Shown here: piece by piece, positions 61,850 to 64,000 of the stretch
Numbering within the stretch: position 1 is the first letter of the stretch
How the letters are laid out: each line of letters starts with the position of its first letter
Source of the DNA: Chlorobiales bacterium Clorobi_01
Lineage (GTDB): Bacteria; Bacteroidota; Chlorobiia; Chlorobiales; Chlorobiaceae
Direction of reading: 5' to 3'
Length of the DNA: 64,000 nucleotides
NCBI GenBank assembly: GCA_001602925.1
Contig: LUZT01000003.1
Span: 1 to 64,000, forward strand
Made by a program: the position numbers and the translations under genes
Notes under the pieces: generated by a model
The model's database searches: none
Told to the model about the DNA's origin: nothing
What the model saw: the letters and a program-made list of their open reading frames with translations, nothing else

Positions 61850-61879
61850 CAGCGTCTGAACTGAAAGGTTCAGACGCTG
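61850..61879. repeat. Inverted repeat upstream of ruvX
   Basis: A 12-bp perfect inverted repeat, CAGCGTCTGAAC (61850-61861) and its complement (61868-61879), has a 6-nt loop. It lies 24 bp upstream of the ruvX start. It has no U-tract and could be an operator or leader hairpin for the ruvX gene. Confidence 0.45.
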
Positions 61880-61911
61880 TATGGATCAGGAGTCGATGTG
61901 CTGAACATTGG

Positions 61912-61958
61912 TAAAAACACTCGGCCCGGATTTCTTTTTTTCAGAAAAGCCGGGCCGG
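61912..61958 (-). terminator. Terminator of the Pmp3-like gene
   Basis: On the minus strand CGGCCCGG pairs with CCGGGCCG (61950-61957 with 61922-61929). The loop is largely TTTCT/AGAAA paired, so the hairpin is longer but bulged, and GTGTTTTTACC follows. Confidence 0.5.
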
Positions 61959-62009
61959 TGAGGAACTCTTATGGGGTCGCCAGTGTACTTACTGGAGTTC
62001 GAAAGAGCT

Positions 62010-62186
62010 TTACGCTTCCGCAGTTTTGCCGGACTGCTCCTTCGAGATCATGATAAGGGCTGCCACCACACCGGGGATCCAACCCCAGAGGGTAAGAATG
62101 CCGGTTAGCATGATGGTGCCGGCTTCTTTGTTCATGACGGCTGCGGGCGGCAGGATGAATGCCAGAATCAGGCGGCGAATGTCCAT
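62010..62186 (-). CDS. Pmp3/YqaE-family small membrane protein
   Basis: This 58-residue protein runs from the ATG at 62186 to the TAA at 62010. It has two hydrophobic helices separated by a short loop: LILAFILPPAAVM near residues 6-18 and IMLTGILTLWGWIPGVVAALIMI near 25-47. ILPPAAV, the GWIPGVVAA end and the size are those of the Pmp3/YqaE family, linked to membrane potential and stress. The ribosome-binding site GGAG lies 7 nt upstream. A terminator-like hairpin lies downstream. Confidence 0.85.
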   Translation of the reverse strand: MDIRRLILAFILPPAAVMNKEAGTIMLTGILTLWGWIPGVVAALIMISKEQSGKTAEA

Positions 62187-62416
62187 GATGATCTCCAGGT
62201 TTGATGGTTGTGTTTAATGGAATGAAAGTTACGATTTGCAACGACAACAAACAATGGCAAAGCCACCCCTCGCCCCTTGCAAACGATTCTGACGACATCA
62301 CAACAGCAAAACACCATCTTGCTTTTTACGGGCGAAATTGTTAACTACAAGTCCTTGCCGAAAACGCCCCAAAGCTGTTTGCCGCTCAAGGTTTTGTAAA
62401 CTAAACGTATACCAAC

Positions 62417-62722
62417 TTGTACAATAAGATTCATCCTGACGTGGTCCTGGATGAGGCTGACGAGGCTCTCGACGAGCCTAACTATAATAATTTCAATACG
62501 TCGCCGGACCCACCGAGTCCTTACGCCGACCTTGAAAAAAAGTATCGTAAGAACAAATTCAACAAGACCCGCACCAACACCTCACCTGGTCTTTACGGTA
62601 CTCACGGGCTTGTTCCGGTGAACGGTACCAAGCCTGCAGGCAAGAACATTCAGAAGAAGAGAAGCAAAAAAGCCGTTGCGCCCAAACCGTTCCGGGCTTC
62701 GAACGGAAACAAGAGCGCCTGA
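62417..62722 (+). CDS. Small basic protein, family unknown
   Basis: A 101-residue frame from a TTG at 62417, or an internal GTG near 62441. The N-terminal part is acidic (DEADEALDEP), the middle is NxNF/PDPP-rich, and the C-terminal half is very basic (KNIQKKRSKKAVAPKP). No membrane helix or known domain is seen. The basic tail suggests nucleic acid or ribosome binding. No clear ribosome-binding site precedes the TTG, so the gene is less certain than others. It is followed by a glycerophosphodiesterase gene. Confidence 0.5.
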   Translation: MYNKIHPDVVLDEADEALDEPNYNNFNTSPDPPSPYADLEKKYRKNKFNKTRTNTSPGLYGTHGLVPVNGTKPAGKNIQKKRSKKAVAPKPFRASNGNKSA

Positions 62723-62850
62723 GCTGCCACAGAAGCCGTCAGGCCTCATTTTGATAGATCGCGCAAAAAGATTTTGCCTTTTCACAGATCCATCGAGCAG
62801 GAACCCGGCGAGGAAGGCCTTTGGCCTGTGAAGTTCATCAAGCCGTTCCT

Positions 62851-63654
62851 ATGACGTTTGAAATTCAGGCTCATCGCGGAGCCAGGGCTTTTTATCCAGA
62901 CAATACCCTTCAGGCGTTTTGCAAAGCGGCCGACCTTGGCTGTCGCGTGATTGAACTCGATCTCAATGTTTCCAGGGACCTCCGCCTGATCGTGTCCCAC
63001 GATCCGTGGGTGAGCTGCGCATCTGGTGACAATCCGTCGAAGCATTATCTCTACGCCATGAACTATGACGAGATCGCGCAGCTCGATTGCGGCGAGGCTT
63101 CGGCAAATTTCCCTTTTCAGCAAAGTGTCAGGGCGGTTCGTCCGGAATTGTCCAAGGTGCTCCGCACGGTAGAAGAGCAGCTTCGCCGTGCCGGGCGTCC
63201 GGGTGAGATGATCTACAATCTCGAAGTGAAGTCGTGGCCGGGTCTGGACGGGACGGTGCATCCTCCGCCTGAGGAGTATGCCGCGCTCGTGATCCGGGAG
63301 ATCGCAGCCTCGGAGCTTGAGCGCCGCGTGCGGCTTCAGTCGTTTGACGATCGCATTCTTGTTGCCGCCAGAAATCTCGCCCCCACTCTCTGCTACGGTT
63401 TGCTTGTGGAGGAACGGGCGGTTTTCGACCGTTTCCCGGAGCGCCCCGGGTTCGTGCCGGAGTATGTCAATCCCCGGCTCGATCTGGTCGATGAGTCGCT
63501 GGTGTCATGGCTGCACGGTCTTGGCGCGAAGGTGGTTGTCTGGACGGCTAATCACCCAGAAGATATGTTCAGGATGAAACGTTTTGGTGCCGATGGCATC
63601 ATCACCGATCATCCTGAAGTCGCCCTGCATCTGTCAGGGCTGAACGGTTCCTGA
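62851..63654 (+). CDS. Glycerophosphodiester phosphodiesterase
   Basis: This 267-residue GDPD cuts glycerophosphodiesters to glycerol 3-phosphate and an alcohol. The catalytic motif HRGARAFYPDNTLQAF starts near residue 8, and ELDLNVSRDLRLIVSHDP near residue 34 supplies metal ligands and a second histidine. The C-terminal WTANHPEDMFRM and DGIITDHPE complete the family pattern. I use the ATG at 62851. The upstream frame adds an unlike segment from a TTG. No signal peptide is seen, so it is cytoplasmic. Confidence 0.93.
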   Translation: MTFEIQAHRGARAFYPDNTLQAFCKAADLGCRVIELDLNVSRDLRLIVSHDPWVSCASGDNPSKHYLYAMNYDEIAQLDCGEASANFPFQQSVRAVRPELSKVLRTVEEQLRRAGRPGEMIYNLEVKSWPGLDGTVHPPPEEYAALVIREIAASELERRVRLQSFDDRILVAARNLAPTLCYGLLVEERAVFDRFPERPGFVPEYVNPRLDLVDESLVSWLHGLGAKVVVWTANHPEDMFRMKRFGADGIITDHPEVALHLSGLNGS

Positions 63655-63675
63655 CAGGCTTGCGTGTCCATAATA

Positions 63676-64000
63676 TCAGGAACGAGTGAGATCGGCTATG
63701 ATCCGGCTGGCGTCCCGGTTCATGGTTTCGAGCTTTTCCGGAGAGACTTTGCCCGGCGAGTAGAGAGCGTGGTCGATGCCTGAAAGCAGTTCCGTTAGCG
63801 CCGAAATGGTCTGCGCCTTTACCCCTTTTTCTTTCAGCAGCTTGCCAAGCTCTTTTGAGGTCAGGCCCGCGGGGTTCATGATTCCATTTTTTTTGACAGC
63901 GCCGTACAGCTCGTTCCGGAGGGATTGCGGTGATTTGCCACCAGTGCTCGTCTGAGTGGCGGGCGCAGGCGTCGCTGTCGGTCTGATTGGTTCCGCTGCT
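63676..64000 (-). CDS. C-terminal end of a protein cut by the window edge, possibly BatD-like
   Basis: The frame is open to the right edge, so this is only the last 107 residues of a longer leftward gene. It begins with a Pro/Ala/Thr linker (PTATPAPATQ) and continues LRNELYGAVKKNGIM, then KGVKAQTISALTELL and DHALYSPGKVSPEKLETM. The mix of a linker and this helical end resembles the C-terminus of BatD-type oxygen-tolerance proteins, but the assignment is tentative. An internal ATG at 63879 would give only 67 residues and is probably not the start. Confidence 0.55.
   Translation of the reverse strand, partial: AAEPIRPTATPAPATQTSTGGKSPQSLRNELYGAVKKNGIMNPAGLTSKELGKLLKEKGVKAQTISALTELLSGIDHALYSPGKVSPEKLETMNRDASRIIADLTRS

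Overview
The window looks like a chromosomal segment of a green sulfur bacterium (Chlorobiota), most likely Chlorobaculum tepidum or a close relative. The evidence is a sulfide:quinone oxidoreductase, reductive 2-oxoacid:ferredoxin chemistry, a half-length ClpB and a Get3-like ATPase with an alpha-crystallin tail, in moderately GC-rich, densely packed DNA. From memory, the gene order around dxr and the SQR fits the CT0117-CT0125 region of C. tepidum. That is recall, not a database result. There is no rRNA, CRISPR, IS element or prophage block. One tRNA gene (Val, UAC) is present.

Layout. 0.3-8.5 kb (minus): pyrG, gyrA, rsfS, tsaB, tsaE, a DUF1015 protein and scpA. 8.7-15.8 kb: a secreted TPR protein (+), a PII protein and amtB (-), an RRM RNA-binding protein (+), a TIGR01777 epimerase, glmS and pyrF (-). 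16.1-24.8 kb (mostly +): ftsH, acylphosphatase, tRNA-Val (-), dxr, rseP, prfA, a DUF1997-like protein, a K+ channel and a nitroreductase. 24.9-29 kb: an orphan phage-type lysozyme, a 52-residue protein, sulfide:quinone oxidoreductase (-) and an ArsA/Get3-type ATPase (+). 29.3-34.5 kb (+): a five-gene iorA-iorB-paaK-ACT-aminotransferase operon that reads as a route from arylacetates to aromatic amino acids. 34.6-42.3 kb: a lipoprotein, a sigma-54 activator (-), and a divergent TolC-UspA-EmrA-EmrB efflux operon (+) preceded by a good -24/-12 promoter and nested palindromes. 42.3-48.5 kb: msrB, an MFS exporter, a methyltransferase, Ppx/GppA, prmA and an NlpC/P60 lipoprotein. 48.6-52.8 kb (+): aspartokinase, purM, plsY and gpsA. 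52.8-55.8 kb (-): sixA-like, a GH3 enzyme and truncated ClpB. 55.9-57.3 kb (+): kdsA and a KdsC-like protein without its nucleophile. 57.4-62.2 kb (-): an unknown 484-residue protein, nadK-tyrA-pyrE, ruvX and a Pmp3-type miniprotein. 62.4-64 kb: a small basic protein, a glycerophosphodiesterase and an unfinished gene at the right edge.

Most genes are housekeeping. The less ordinary parts are the sigma-54 efflux locus, the arylacetate operon with an indolepyruvate oxidoreductase lacking a ferredoxin domain, the SQR/small-protein pair, the Get3d-like ATPase, the PII protein without Tyr51, the KdsC-like protein without its nucleophile, and half-ClpB. Several intrinsic terminators are perfect hairpins, two of which extend into the 3' end of a coding sequence. 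Nothing in the window is clearly an undescribed multi-gene system. The sigma-54 efflux locus is the best candidate for a regulatory circuit worth testing.
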